A stretch of DNA of 64,000 bases, taken from contig CAIZQU010000078.1 of assembly GCA_903935205.1 (NCBI GenBank), positions 1-64,000 on the forward strand, read 5' to 3'. The notes under the pieces were generated by a model, which did no database searches, was not told the origin of the DNA, and was given only the letters and a program-made list of their open reading frames with translations. Of this stretch, positions 1 to 9,567 are shown piece after piece; the stretch's first letter is position 1, and each line of letters begins with the position of its first letter. A program made the translations under genes and the position numbers. The DNA comes from an uncultured cyanobacterium (GTDB lineage: Bacteria > Cyanobacteriota > Cyanobacteriia > PCC-6307 > Cyanobiaceae).

Positions 1-66
1 GCCGTACAGCTCCAGGAACTGCGACAATGACATCCCAGGCTGGAACTGGATCCGGTTCATAGCCAT
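1..66 (-). CDS. IS1595-family transposase, N-terminal fragment (runs off the left edge)
   Basis: Reading leftward from an ATG at 66, or a second in-frame one at 60, gives MAMNRIQFQPGMSLSQFLEL and continues in frame to the edge of the window. The pattern 'xNRIQFQxGxSLxxFLxxYG' is how transposases of the IS1595 (ISXO2-like) group begin, just ahead of their zinc ribbon. Only about 22 residues are visible, so whether the gene is intact cannot be judged. It would be one end of an insertion sequence lying next to the NRPS gene. Confidence 0.6.
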   Translation of the reverse strand, partial: MAMNRIQFQPGMSLSQFLELYG

Positions 67-133
67 GGCATCTGGGCCAGTACACGCGTACCAGCTTAGC
101 CTGGGAAAGCTGGTCGCGGAGCTTGGTGCCTAA

Positions 134-330
134 TCAAGTGGGCGTATGGGTGGTGAGGGAGGGGCTGGAGCAGGAAGAGGTGGAGTCGCTCGGGCGGGCG
201 GGCACCGGCGGCACGGCCATGGTGCCGCGTTCCTCGCCGGCCTGGATCTCGATGCGGCCGTGCCCGTCCTGACCGTCGGGGCAGAGCGTCAGGTTGCCGC
301 TGGCGGCGCTACCCCCGCCAGAGCTCAAGG
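134..330 (-). pseudogene. Gene remnant left of the NRPS (paired with 7905-8060)
   Basis: On the minus strand this stretch encodes a fragment containing LTLCPDGQDGHGRIEIQAGE. A closely similar fragment (LRPDGQNVRGRIGIQAGE) is encoded in the same orientation at about 7905-8060, beyond the other end of the NRPS. The fragment is vaguely like the C-terminal end of GspH/FimT-type minor pilins, which often carry a 'LTLCP..' strand, but it is too short to assign. It has no convincing start and lies directly after the NRPS stop. I read it as debris of a gene that occurs twice around the NRPS. Confidence 0.4.
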
Positions 331-368
331 GCCGCTGCGATCGGGCCCTGCTCACACGGGAACGAACG

Positions 369-3300
369 TCAGCGGCCTGGACCGCCGGCTCCTTCGTACT
401 CCTGAAGCAGAGCCTCCAGCTGGTCGTGGAGGGCCGGCATCAGGCCGGCGTTGTAGTAGTCGTCGTGATGCTCCAGGCAGCGGTGCAGACGGGCCCCGCG
501 GCGGGCGTAGAAGCTCCAGAGTTTGGCCTGCGAGGCCTGCAGTGCCCTGGAGCAGAACACCTCCACCTGCAGCGGTAAGCGCTCCGGGTTGTAGTAGGTC
601 TGCAGTTGCACAAAGTAATCACCGCGCAACGGTTGCGTCGGTCTTGGCCTGGCGGTTGGATCCAGCGATTCCGGCGCCAGTTCACCCCTGGAGCGCAGCA
701 GCGTCCAGCCGTGGAAGCGGAGCGCTTGCCAGGCCGCGACCAGCCGGGGGGCTATCGCGCTGCGCTGGCCATGCCGCAGCCGGCGCAGTCGTTCTGGCCA
801 GCGTTGCCGCTGACGATCCAGCAGCAGATGCAGGCGCAGGCGACGGTGCAGATCCGCCGTTGCTGCCGTATCCATCAGCGCAACCATGCCGACTTCCGCC
901 CCGCGTCGCAGCAGCTCAGCCGCCACAGCCCAGGCATACCAGCCACCGGCCGAATAGGCCAGCAGGTGATAGGGCCCGCTGGGCTGGAAGCGAAGCATCG
1001 CATCGGCATAATGCCGCGCCATCTCTTCCACACTCTTCTGGCGTTCGCCGCTGCCATCGAACCCGATCGCCTGCAGGCCATGGACAGGGCGATGGGGCGC
1101 AAAGGTGCGGGCCAGCTCGATGTGAATGAACACATCGCCTTCACCGCCATGGATGACAAACAACGGCCTGGCCTCTCCCCGGCTCTGCAGGGTCACCAGT
1201 GAGCCATCGCTCTGCCTGCCGCTCAGATCGCGCTGCTCCAGCCGCACCGCCAGCGCCTCGATCGTCGGCGCCTGAAACAGCACCGCCAGCGGCAGGTTCA
1301 CCCCCATCTCCCTCTCCAGCAACGCCGCCAGTGCGGCACTGCGCAGCGAGTTGCCCCCCAGCTCGAAGAAGGGATCCCTCACCCCGAAATCCCCGTGCCC
1401 CAGCACCTCGGACCAGAGGGCATGCAGACGCCTCTCCATCCCGTTGCGGGGGGCCAGACGTCCGCTCGGTTCGCTGGCGAAGCCAGGTTCCGGCAGGGCC
1501 CGGCGATCGAGTTTGCCGTTGGCGGTGAGTGGCAGATGGTCCAGAGGGATGAAGGCAGACGGCACCATCGGCGCCGGAACGCGGGCGCTGAGGTGGTCGC
1601 GCAATGCCCCGGCGAGGTCGCTGCTGGAGCCGGATGGGCTCGGCACCCAGTAAGCCACCAGGCAGGGATCGCGCCCTTCCGCCTGGTGCAACACCACCGC
1701 GGCGGCGGCAACGGCCGGGTGGCTGCACAGGTGGGCTTCGATCTCGCCGGGTTCGATGCGAAATCCCCGCAGCTTCAGCTGTTGATCGATGCGGCCATGG
1801 AAGCTCAGACAGCCATCGGATCGCCAGGCGACGAGATCCCCGGACCGATAGAAGCGCGCCCAACAATCCGCGGCCTCCGGATCGACGCCGAAGGCCTCGG
1901 CGCTGCGTTCCGGGTCATGGAGATAACCCCGGGCCAGACCGACGCCGCCGATCTGCAGTTCTCCCGGTACTCCGATCGGGCAGAGCTGGCCGGCCGGGTC
2001 GACGATGCGCACCTGGGTGCCGGCAATCGGCCGACCGATCGGCACCGCCGCTGGGTCGACTCTCTCACCAGCGGCAAGGCGGTGACAGCTGGTGAAGGTG
2101 GTGGCCTCGGTGGGGCCGTAGCCATTGATCAGCATGTGGCCGGGGGGCATGCGGTCCAGCAGCCGTTGCACCAGGACCGGCGACAGCACATCGCCGCCGG
2201 CCAGAACCTGGCTCACCCCCGCCAGGGCATCGGCCTGGTCCTCCACCATCGCGTCAAACAGACCGGCCGTGAGCCAGAGCGTGGTGATCCGATGGCGCCG
2301 CAGCAGCGCCGCCAGCTCCCGCAGCGAGGGCTGGCCCTGGGGGGCCAGCACCAGGGTGCCGCCATGCAGCAACGGACCCCAGATCTCGAAGGTGGCCGCA
2401 TCAAAGGCCACCGGCGCCAGCTGCAGCACCACGGCTCCAGGGCCGAGTCGAAAGCCGTTGCAGGGATCCACCAGCCGCAGGATGGCGGGGTGCTCCACCG
2501 CCACACCCTTCGGGATGCCGCTGCTGCCTGAGGTGTAACAGACATAGGCCAGCGGGGCACCGGCGATCGCGGCGTCGGGTGGTCGGGCCGCGGTCAGTGG
2601 TGTCAGACCCTCGCGGCTGATCAGCAGGGAGCAGCCGCCCTGGTCGAGCAGCTGCTGGCGCCGTTCCAGCGGCCAGCTGGGATCCAGGGGCAGGTAGGCC
2701 CCTCCCGCCTTGAGGATGGCCAGCAGGGCCACCACCAGCTCGGCTGAACGCTCCAGGCAGACCGCCACCAGCGCCTCGTTGCCCACACCCCGCGCGATCA
2801 GCTCCTGCGCCAGTCGTTCGGCACGGGCTTCGAGCTGGCGGTAGCTGATGGCCTGGTCGGCGACCACCAGGGCCACGGCATCGGGGCTGCGTTGCACCTG
2901 CTCGGCAAAGGCCTGATGGACCAGGCGATCAGCCGGATCGCAGCTGGGGCCCCGCTGCCAGGATTCAATCCGGGCACGCTCCCGATCCCCCACCATGGGC
3001 AGGCTGGCGGCAGCGCCATCCGGACCGCTCAGCGCCGCGGCAAGCAAATGGCGAAGATGGCTGGCGAGGCGGGCGATGCGATCGGCGTTGTAGAGATCCT
3101 GGCTGTAAATGATCTGGCCCTCGATCGCACCATCACCGCCAATAGCCAGGTGGAATTCCAGATCCAGCCGACAAACATCCGCTCCCCATTCCAGCGCTTC
3201 GACCCTCATTCCATCCAGCTGAGGAACAACCTTCTCGGTCTGCTCATTCAGCTGGACCATCACCTGCACCAGTGGATTGCGGCTGGTGTCGCGATCCGGC

Positions 3301-6300
3301 TGCAAGGCCTCCACCATCTGTTCAAACGGCAGCTCCTGATGCTGATAGGCGGCCAACGAGCGGTCGCGAACCTCGATCAGGACGTCACGGAAGCTGAGAT
3401 CCGGATGGATCTGAAGGCGTATCGGCAGCAGATTGACAAAAAAGCCGATCAGCTCCTCCAGGGACTGATGATTGCGGCACCAGAATGGTATGGCGATCGC
3501 GAAATCGCTCTGTCGGCTATAGCGATGCAGCAATACCGCCACCAGAGCCACAAGGCCCATCTGCAAGGTCGCCCCCTCCTGCTGGCAGAGCCGGCGCAAG
3601 GCCTCCACCTCTGCGGCCGGAATCGTGCAGGCCTCGCTGCCGCCCTGCTGCGTGGGCTGCAGCGGCCGGGCGCGATCGCTGGGGAGCTCCAGGGGTGCGA
3701 GTCCCTCCAGCTGCAGCGTCCAGTGGTCGAGCAAGCGTTGCCGTCGGCTGCCGCTGAGGCGCTGCCGCTGCCAGAGGGCGTAATCCTGATAGTGGATGTC
3801 CAGCGGCCTGAGAGCCGGGCTGCGGCCGGCGCGATAGGCGTTGTACAGCTCCCCCAGATCTCGGGCCAGCACCTGGCGGGACCAGCCATCCGATGCGATG
3901 TGATGGTGGTTGATCAGCAGCAGATGCTCCCGGTCGCTCACCATCAGCAGCCGTGCCCTCAGCAGCAGGCCGGAGTTCAGATCAAAGGGAAGGGTCTGCT
4001 CCTCCCGTCGCCAGTCTTCGAGAATGGCGTGGGGATCCCGCTCCCCAACGCCATCGCAATGCAGGCAGAAGGCTCCAGCGGGATGCACGATCTGGACCAC
4101 CTCGCTGCCCTGCAGGCGGAAGGACGATCGCAATGTGGCGTGGCGCTCGATCAGGGCGCCCAGACTGTGCTCCAGCGCCGCGAGATCCAATGCGCCGCTG
4201 AAACGCCAGAGCCCTGGCAGCTGATAGGCCGTCAGTCGGGGTTCGAGCTGCTGCAGAAACCACAGCCGGCTCTGGGCATGGGAGGCGGCAAAGGCCTGGC
4301 AGCCCTGCGGCCAGTCCCCCGGCAGGGGACGGGCGGTGGCGATCTCCGCCGGGGGGGCGGCCTCAGCCGCCAGAGCGGCGATCAGCTGCGCCTGCCCAGC
4401 GATCGTGGGGGTCTTGAACACCGCGGCCAGCGATGGTGCCCTGCCAAGGCTTTGCTCGATGCGGGAGACCAGGCGGGCGGCGGCGAGGGAATGGCCGCCG
4501 ACCAGAAAGAAATGGTCGTCGATGCCAAAGGCCGCATGGCCGAGAACCTCGGCCCAGAGGCTGTGGAGCTGCCGCTGCCGTTCGGTCTCTGGAGCCTGGC
4601 TGCCCTGCGGATCCGCCGCGAAGCAAGGGGCTGGCAGGGCGCTGCGATCGAGCTTGCCATTGCTGCTCAGCGGCAGCTCGTCCAGCTCCACAAAGGCGGC
4701 CGGCACCATGACCTCCGGCAGCCGGCCACGCAGATGGCCACGAAGGTCGGCGGGCGAGGCCTGGGCCCGGCCCCCAGCCCAGCGGCGGGCGGTCCAATAC
4801 GCCACCAAGGCGGGCGTCGACCCGGACCTGTCCCGCACAATCACCACCGCCTGTTCGACAGCGGGGTGGTCCAGGAGGTGGGCCTCAATCTCGCCGGGCT
4901 CGATCCGCACACCATGCACCTTGATCTGCATGTCCCTGCGGCCGAGAAACTCAATGGCGCCATCGCTCAGATACCGGGCCAGATCACCGGTTTTGTAGAG
5001 ACGGCCGGGGCCCCAGGGGTTGTTGATGAAGCGTTCGTCCGTCAGTTGTGGACGGTTCTGATAGCCGCGGGCAACCTGCACACCACCGATATGCAGTTCA
5101 CCCGGCACGCCGATCGGAACGGGCTGAAGCAGGGGGTCGAGAAGATAGAGCTCGGTATTGGCGACAGGCCGGCCGATCGGCACACCAGGTCCGTGATCCT
5201 CGGCTTGGCAACGCCACTGGCTGACATCGATCGCCGCTTCGGTTGGGCCGTAGAGATTGATCAGCTCCCCATGGCCCAGGACGCTGAAGAACTGACGGGC
5301 CAGCTCCGAGGACAGGGCCTCGCCACTGCAGAACACCTGGCGTAGGCCTGTGCAACGCTCGACACCCGGCTCACGCAGAAAGATCTGCAACATCGACGGG
5401 ACGAAATGGAGCGTTGTGATCTGCTTTCGCTGGATCAGATCGATCAGGTAGGCTGGTTCCAGATGTCCATGGGGACGCGCCAGGATCAATCGAGCCCCGA
5501 CCATCAGGGGCCAGAAGAACTCCCAGATCGAGACATCGAAGCCAAAGGGCGTTTTTTGCAGCACGCCATCTGCCTCGCTGAGCGGATAGTCGTGCTGCAT
5601 CCACCAGAGGCGATTGCACAGGCCCGCCTGATGATTGAGCACCCCTTTGGGTTGGCCGGTCGAGCCAGAGGTGTACAGCACATAGGCCAGCTGCTGGCCA
5701 TGACAGGGCCGCTGCGGATTGTTGCTTGACCGTTGCTTGATCGCCGCCGTCTGTTGATCCAGGGCGATGATGGTTGTGCCGTTACGGTCGCGCGGCAATA
5801 GGGCCAGAAAACGCTCTTCGCTCAGGATGCGTGCAACCCCTGAGTCCTCCACCATGAAGCTCAGCCGCTCCGCCGGTTGGCCTGGATCCAAGGGCAGATA
5901 GGCGCCACCGGCCTTGAGCACGGCCAGCAGGGCCACCACCAGCGCAACGGAGCGCTCCAGGCAGAGGCCCACCACCGTCTCCGGCTTCACTCCCTGGGCG
6001 ATCAGCTCATGGGCCAGCTGGTTGGCCCGTTCGTTGAGCTCCTGATAGGTGAGCTGCTGATCCTCCACCACCAGGGCCAGGGCATCGGGGGTGCGCTCCA
6101 CCTGCCGCTCGATCAGCTGGTGCACCCCAAGATCCGGGACGGCCAGGCGGGGGCCTTGCTGCCAGCGCTGCAGCTGCTGACGTTCCGCGTCCTGCAGCAG
6201 GGGGAGTGCCTCGCCCTGGGCATCCGGAGCCTGAACGGCCGCAGCCAGCAGGGTCTGAAGGTGACCCGTGAGGCGCTGGATGCGATCGGCCGCGAAGCGA

Positions 6301-7115
6301 TCGCTGTCGTAGGTGATCGCGCCGCCCACTCCACCATCGCCGCTGCGGCTGAGCACAAAGGAAAGATCACCACCCTCCATGACCGGCTGGGGAGCCTCAG
6401 GCGCTGCCAGCCCCAGGCCATCGCTGCCGTCAAGGGATGAGGCGCTGCGATCCAGCCAGCGGAGCGTCACCTGATGCAACGGCGGACGCTCGCCAGGGCC
6501 TGGCTGCCGGCCATCCTCGGCGATCCAGTCAACAGGGAGCTGGGGATGCTTGTTGGCGCCGCAGGCGGTGTCGTTGACCTGGCGGAGCAGTTGGCGGAAG
6601 CTCTGCTGGCGCGCAAACCGCACCCGGATCGGCACAAGCTGGCCGGCGGCTGGGATCCCGGGTCTCAGCTCCTGGTGCCGCTGCCCCCCGCAGCTCACGC
6701 CGATCGCGAGATCGTCCTGTTGGCTGTAGCGATGCAGCAGCAGGGCGACGCCAGCGCAGAGGCCGGTCTGCAGGTTGGTGCCCTCCTGGCGACAGAGGCT
6801 GTCCAGTGCGGCGATCAGCTCGGCCTGGACCCGCAGCCCCGTGGTTTCGCCCCGCTGCGATGGCGCTGCCGGGCGGGGGTGGTCGCTGGGAAGGGTCAGG
6901 GGTTCGAGGCCCCTGAGCTGATCGCGCCAGTAGTCGTGATCGCTCGCTGAGCTGACCTGGATCTGGGGCATCTCAGCGTTGGAGTCATGGCCAGCCAGGC
7001 CAGGCTGATGCTGGCCAGCCGCTGGTTGGGTGGGGCAGGCGGGAGCTAGTGAAATCAGGGTATCCTGATGGGCGATTTCTAGGCTTTCTGCCGACGAAGA
7101 CACGTTCGGCGACAT
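369..7115 (-). CDS. Two-module non-ribosomal peptide synthetase (partial C - A[Ser] - T - C - A[Val] - T - TE)
   Basis: This 2248-residue enzyme would assemble a short peptide on carrier domains in the cytoplasm and release it with its own thioesterase. Residues ~55-320 are the C-terminal half of a condensation domain with no HHxxxDG. Next come adenylation domain 1 (YTSGSTG ~480, YGPTE ~625), carrier 1 (GGHSL ~877), a full condensation domain (HHIASDG ~1072), adenylation domain 2 (YTSGSSG ~1528), carrier 2 (GGNSL ~1922) and a type I thioesterase (AYSAGG ~2053, His ~2217). Specificity residues read by eye are D-V-W-H-F-S-L-I-D in A1, nearly EntF's serine code, and D-A-F-W-L-G-G-T-F in A2, a valine-type code. 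No MbtH-like gene or epimerase is visible. The start at 7115 has no clear ribosome binding site; the Met at residue 49 is an alternative. NRPS genes are uncommon in picocyanobacteria, so acquisition by transfer is plausible. Confidence 0.9.
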   Translation of the reverse strand: MSPNVSSSAESLEIAHQDTLISLAPACPTQPAAGQHQPGLAGHDSNAEMPQIQVSSASDHDYWRDQLRGLEPLTLPSDHPRPAAPSQRGETTGLRVQAELIAALDSLCRQEGTNLQTGLCAGVALLLHRYSQQDDLAIGVSCGGQRHQELRPGIPAAGQLVPIRVRFARQQSFRQLLRQVNDTACGANKHPQLPVDWIAEDGRQPGPGERPPLHQVTLRWLDRSASSLDGSDGLGLAAPEAPQPVMEGGDLSFVLSRSGDGGVGGAITYDSDRFAADRIQRLTGHLQTLLAAAVQAPDAQGEALPLLQDAERQQLQRWQQGPRLAVPDLGVHQLIERQVERTPDALALVVEDQQLTYQELNERANQLAHELIAQGVKPETVVGLCLERSVALVVALLAVLKAGGAYLPLDPGQPAERLSFMVEDSGVARILSEERFLALLPRDRNGTTIIALDQQTAAIKQRSSNNPQRPCHGQQLAYVLYTSGSTGQPKGVLNHQAGLCNRLWWMQHDYPLSEADGVLQKTPFGFDVSIWEFFWPLMVGARLILARPHGHLEPAYLIDLIQRKQITTLHFVPSMLQIFLREPGVERCTGLRQVFCSGEALSSELARQFFSVLGHGELINLYGPTEAAIDVSQWRCQAEDHGPGVPIGRPVANTELYLLDPLLQPVPIGVPGELHIGGVQVARGYQNRPQLTDERFINNPWGPGRLYKTGDLARYLSDGAIEFLGRRDMQIKVHGVRIEPGEIEAHLLDHPAVEQAVVIVRDRSGSTPALVAYWTARRWAGGRAQASPADLRGHLRGRLPEVMVPAAFVELDELPLSSNGKLDRSALPAPCFAADPQGSQAPETERQRQLHSLWAEVLGHAAFGIDDHFFLVGGHSLAAARLVSRIEQSLGRAPSLAAVFKTPTIAGQAQLIAALAAEAAPPAEIATARPLPGDWPQGCQAFAASHAQSRLWFLQQLEPRLTAYQLPGLWRFSGALDLAALEHSLGALIERHATLRSSFRLQGSEVVQIVHPAGAFCLHCDGVGERDPHAILEDWRREEQTLPFDLNSGLLLRARLLMVSDREHLLLINHHHIASDGWSRQVLARDLGELYNAYRAGRSPALRPLDIHYQDYALWQRQRLSGSRRQRLLDHWTLQLEGLAPLELPSDRARPLQPTQQGGSEACTIPAAEVEALRRLCQQEGATLQMGLVALVAVLLHRYSRQSDFAIAIPFWCRNHQSLEELIGFFVNLLPIRLQIHPDLSFRDVLIEVRDRSLAAYQHQELPFEQMVEALQPDRDTSRNPLVQVMVQLNEQTEKVVPQLDGMRVEALEWGADVCRLDLEFHLAIGGDGAIEGQIIYSQDLYNADRIARLASHLRHLLAAALSGPDGAAASLPMVGDRERARIESWQRGPSCDPADRLVHQAFAEQVQRSPDAVALVVADQAISYRQLEARAERLAQELIARGVGNEALVAVCLERSAELVVALLAILKAGGAYLPLDPSWPLERRQQLLDQGGCSLLISREGLTPLTAARPPDAAIAGAPLAYVCYTSGSSGIPKGVAVEHPAILRLVDPCNGFRLGPGAVVLQLAPVAFDAATFEIWGPLLHGGTLVLAPQGQPSLRELAALLRRHRITTLWLTAGLFDAMVEDQADALAGVSQVLAGGDVLSPVLVQRLLDRMPPGHMLINGYGPTEATTFTSCHRLAAGERVDPAAVPIGRPIAGTQVRIVDPAGQLCPIGVPGELQIGGVGLARGYLHDPERSAEAFGVDPEAADCWARFYRSGDLVAWRSDGCLSFHGRIDQQLKLRGFRIEPGEIEAHLCSHPAVAAAAVVLHQAEGRDPCLVAYWVPSPSGSSSDLAGALRDHLSARVPAPMVPSAFIPLDHLPLTANGKLDRRALPEPGFASEPSGRLAPRNGMERRLHALWSEVLGHGDFGVRDPFFELGGNSLRSAALAALLEREMGVNLPLAVLFQAPTIEALAVRLEQRDLSGRQSDGSLVTLQSRGEARPLFVIHGGEGDVFIHIELARTFAPHRPVHGLQAIGFDGSGERQKSVEEMARHYADAMLRFQPSGPYHLLAYSAGGWYAWAVAAELLRRGAEVGMVALMDTAATADLHRRLRLHLLLDRQRQRWPERLRRLRHGQRSAIAPRLVAAWQALRFHGWTLLRSRGELAPESLDPTARPRPTQPLRGDYFVQLQTYYNPERLPLQVEVFCSRALQASQAKLWSFYARRGARLHRCLEHHDDYYNAGLMPALHDQLEALLQEYEGAGGPGR

Positions 7116-7880
7116 GATCAGACGAGGCTGGCGACGAGATGGAACTTCTTGAATATCCCCGCCATGATTTTCTCGCGGAGTGCGCGATTTTTAATCTGCT
7201 TATTGAATCACGCAGCCCCCCGTGCTGACAACCTTCCCGCCCCCGCCCCCCGAGCCCGCGTCAATCCTGCCCAGAGCTGCGATGCCTTGACCGCCAAGGC
7301 ATGGCCCCCGCTGTCGCCTTCGGAATGGTGTGGGGGGTGGGGGCACAGCCGGGTCTCCGCCACGGTCGCGCCAGCCTGTGATCATCGCTGCATGCCAGTG
7401 GGAACAGCCTTCGATCCGCTGCCACAGTCGCTACCGTCAGGCTATCGGCTGGCAGCCTGGAAGCCTCGATCACGTCCCCACGGCAGGGCTGATGCAACAT
7501 CCGTCAACGGTTCTTTTGCCGTGGCTGCGCGTATGGGTTGAGGTCGCTGGCATGGCGTGCCTCCTGGGCCTGCAGGCATCTCTGCCGCAACCGATGGCGA
7601 TCTGATCAGCGCCAAGAGGGCAATCGCTGGCCTGCAGATCGAGAAGGCGGGGTTGATGCTGGGTTCCAGGCTTTGATCTCTGTCTGCTTCTGGTCTCGAG
7701 GCTCCAAGATCACGATAGTGCTCAATGCGAAAGCTTGTCTCAGTTCAAAACATCTGATCCTCTCGATGATTCTCTGCAACGGATCTTGCTGCGCTGAGCG
7801 CAACATCGAATTTCCAGCTTTTGCCCTCCTCTGCCCAGCAATCCTCGGCACCCTCTAAGGCCCCGCCACCCTCCGCGGGG
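7116..7880. other. Intergenic stretch upstream of the NRPS, no gene recognised
   Basis: Part of this ~760-bp stretch (about 7660-7850) is clearly more AT-rich than its surroundings. A 31-codon open frame starting at 7139 on the plus strand is divergent to the NRPS, but it resembles nothing known and has no support as a gene. No terminator or tRNA is seen. It must hold the NRPS promoter; no convincing -35/-10 pair could be picked out. Confidence 0.4.
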
Positions 7881-7904
7881 TAGTGGTCATGGTGCCGCCG
7901 CAGG

Positions 7905-8060
7905 AGTCGGTGGAGCCGCTCGGGCGGGCGGGCTTCGGCGAACTACGGCCAAGCTGCCGCCCGCCCCCTCGCCGGCCTGGATCCCGATGCGGCCGCGCAC
8001 GTTCTGACCATCGGGGCGGAGCGTCCGGTGGCCTGCGGTGGCGCTCCAGCGTCCGCGGCT
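7905..8060 (-). repeat. Direct repeat right of the NRPS (partner of 176-314)
   Basis: About 140 bp here match 176-314 in the same orientation, sharing blocks such as CCGCTCGGGCGGGCGGGC (with one change) and CTCGCCGGCCTGGAT. On the minus strand the conserved part encodes a peptide like that at 134-330. The two copies bracket the NRPS. They may be two decayed paralogous genes or a duplication at an insertion. Confidence 0.5.
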
Positions 8061-8164
8061 GTTGACGCTGCCCTGGCCGTCCTTGCGGACACCGCAGCGG
8101 GCGGCGCCGCTGAGCACCCGCCGTGACGGGCGGTGGCACTTGCAGACCAGCCGCTTCTGTTGCC

Positions 8165-8527
8165 ATGGCCACCGGCGCCGTTTACAGCTTTGCGGGCTTC
8201 GCGGCGGCGGAGCCCAGCCACCTCTGGCTCCCCCACGACGGCTACCCCACCGGCGCCGCCTGGCGCTTCGCGGCCAGCCTGCGGCAGGGCGAACCGCCCG
8301 CAGACTTCCTGGCCGCCTTCCGCCGCAGCCAGCCCGCTGCCGAAACCCTGGCATGCATCGAGGCCGCGGCGGCAGCTACCTACCACTACCGCGTCCTGCT
8401 GCGGGCCAGGCCCGATCCAGCCCTGGCGGTGAGCTGCTGGCGCCGGCTGCCGGCGGCCGGGGGCTGGCAGCTGCGTTGCGGTCCGCTGGCGATGGCGCTG
8501 TTCATCCAGCGCTTTCTGCCCGGGTGA
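8165..8527 (+). CDS. Conserved hypothetical protein, 120 aa
   Basis: The product begins MATGAVYSFAGFAAAEPSHL and contains LPHDGYPTGAAWRFAASLR. I recall that 'DGYPTGAAxxF' pattern from uncharacterised proteins of cyanobacteria and phages, but I know no function. The ATG at 8165 is preferred over an in-frame one at 8123 because similarity to that pattern begins here. There is no signal peptide or membrane segment. The C-terminal half is Ala/Arg-rich and probably helical. It runs tail to tail with the aldo/keto reductase gene, so it is likely a single-gene transcript. Confidence 0.6.
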   Translation: MATGAVYSFAGFAAAEPSHLWLPHDGYPTGAAWRFAASLRQGEPPADFLAAFRRSQPAAETLACIEAAAAATYHYRVLLRARPDPALAVSCWRRLPAAGGWQLRCGPLAMALFIQRFLPG

Positions 8528-8601
8528 AGGCGGTGCTGCCTGCCCTTGGCCCCGGCCAGCCGCCTGCCCCGTCAGCAGCCGGCCACAAGCTCCCCACTCC
8601 C

Positions 8602-9567
8602 TCAACCCCCGGCCACAGGCTCCCCATTCCACAGGCTCTCCAGCGTGTAAGGGCCCCCCTCCAGACACCAGAAGCGCCCATCGATCAGCCGCCGCCCCTG
8701 ATCCAGCGCGGTCAGTCGGGTCAGCAGCTCCCCATCGAGCACCGCGTCCGCGGCGGCCAGGTTCTCGGCCAGCCGCGCCGGTTGCACGGATTTGGGGATC
8801 ACGGCGGTGCCGCAGCCGATCCCCCAGGCCAGCAGCAGCTGGGCCGCCGTCAGTCCCCGTTCCGCCGCCAGCGCCACCACCTGCGGGTGCTCCAGCACCA
8901 GCGGCGGCCGGTTCGCGCCGCTCGACCCCAGCGGTCCGTAGCCGGTCACCACCACCCCCTGCTGCCGGCACCAGGCCAGCAGATCGTTCTGCTGCAGCAG
9001 CGGATGGCGCTCGATCTGCAATGCCTCCGGCCGGATCCGCGCGCCGGCGCTCAGGGCCTTCAGTTTGGCGCCGCTGAAGTTCGACACGCCGATGTGGCCG
9101 GTCAGGCCCCGATCCACCAGCTCCTCCATGGCCGCCCAGGTGGCGGCCAGCGGCACCTGCTCCAGGCTGTACTGCTCCTCGGGGCTGCTGGCCATCGCCA
9201 CCCCCCGCCGCTGGGCCACCGGCCAGTGGATCAGGTACAGATCCAGCCGCTCCAGACCCAGATCCGCCAGGGATCGCTCCAGGGCTGGGCGCACCTCCTG
9301 GGGTTCGTGACAGTCGTTCCAGAGCTTGCCGGTGATCCACAGCTCCTCGCGTCGCACCAGCCCATCCCTGAAGGCCTGCCGCAACGCTTCGCCGATCTGC
9401 GCCTCGTTGCCGTAGATCGCGGCGGCATCGATGTGGCGGTAGCCGAGCTCCAGGGCGGTGCACACCGTGGCCGCCGTCTGCTCCGGCGCCAACCGCCAGG
9501 TGCCCAGACCCAGGGCGGGCATGGCGCCGCCATGGCGGAACGGCAGGGCAGGCATCGGCTGGGGCAT
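8602..9567 (-). CDS. Aldo/keto reductase
   Basis: This 321-residue protein of the AKR superfamily should be an NADPH-dependent cytosolic oxidoreductase reducing aldehydes or ketones. The catalytic tetrad is visible: Asp47 and Tyr52 (HIDAAAIYGNE), Lys81 (TGKLW) and His114 (YLIHWP). The C-terminal cofactor region includes AVIPKSVQPARLAENL, the usual 'IPKS..xxRixEN' motif. The start is set at the ATG at 9567 (MPQPMPALPF); the frame stays open to 9942, but the extra 125 residues are Pro/Arg-rich and unlike the family. Its upstream side is occupied by the tandem repeats at 9890-10375. The substrate cannot be predicted. Confidence 0.9.
   Translation of the reverse strand: MPQPMPALPFRHGGAMPALGLGTWRLAPEQTAATVCTALELGYRHIDAAAIYGNEAQIGEALRQAFRDGLVRREELWITGKLWNDCHEPQEVRPALERSLADLGLERLDLYLIHWPVAQRRGVAMASSPEEQYSLEQVPLAATWAAMEELVDRGLTGHIGVSNFSGAKLKALSAGARIRPEALQIERHPLLQQNDLLAWCRQQGVVVTGYGPLGSSGANRPPLVLEHPQVVALAAERGLTAAQLLLAWGIGCGTAVIPKSVQPARLAENLAAADAVLDGELLTRLTALDQGRRLIDGRFWCLEGGPYTLESLWNGEPVAGG

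Noticed and set aside
2892-5345. An 817-codon open frame on the plus strand within the NRPS
   Set aside because: It is antisense to conserved NRPS motifs in the A1, T1 and C2 domains and resembles no protein.
7139-7231. 31-codon frame divergent from the NRPS (MELLEYPRHDF...)
   Set aside because: It is too short, has no family similarity and no ribosome binding site; it could be a leader peptide but nothing shows that.
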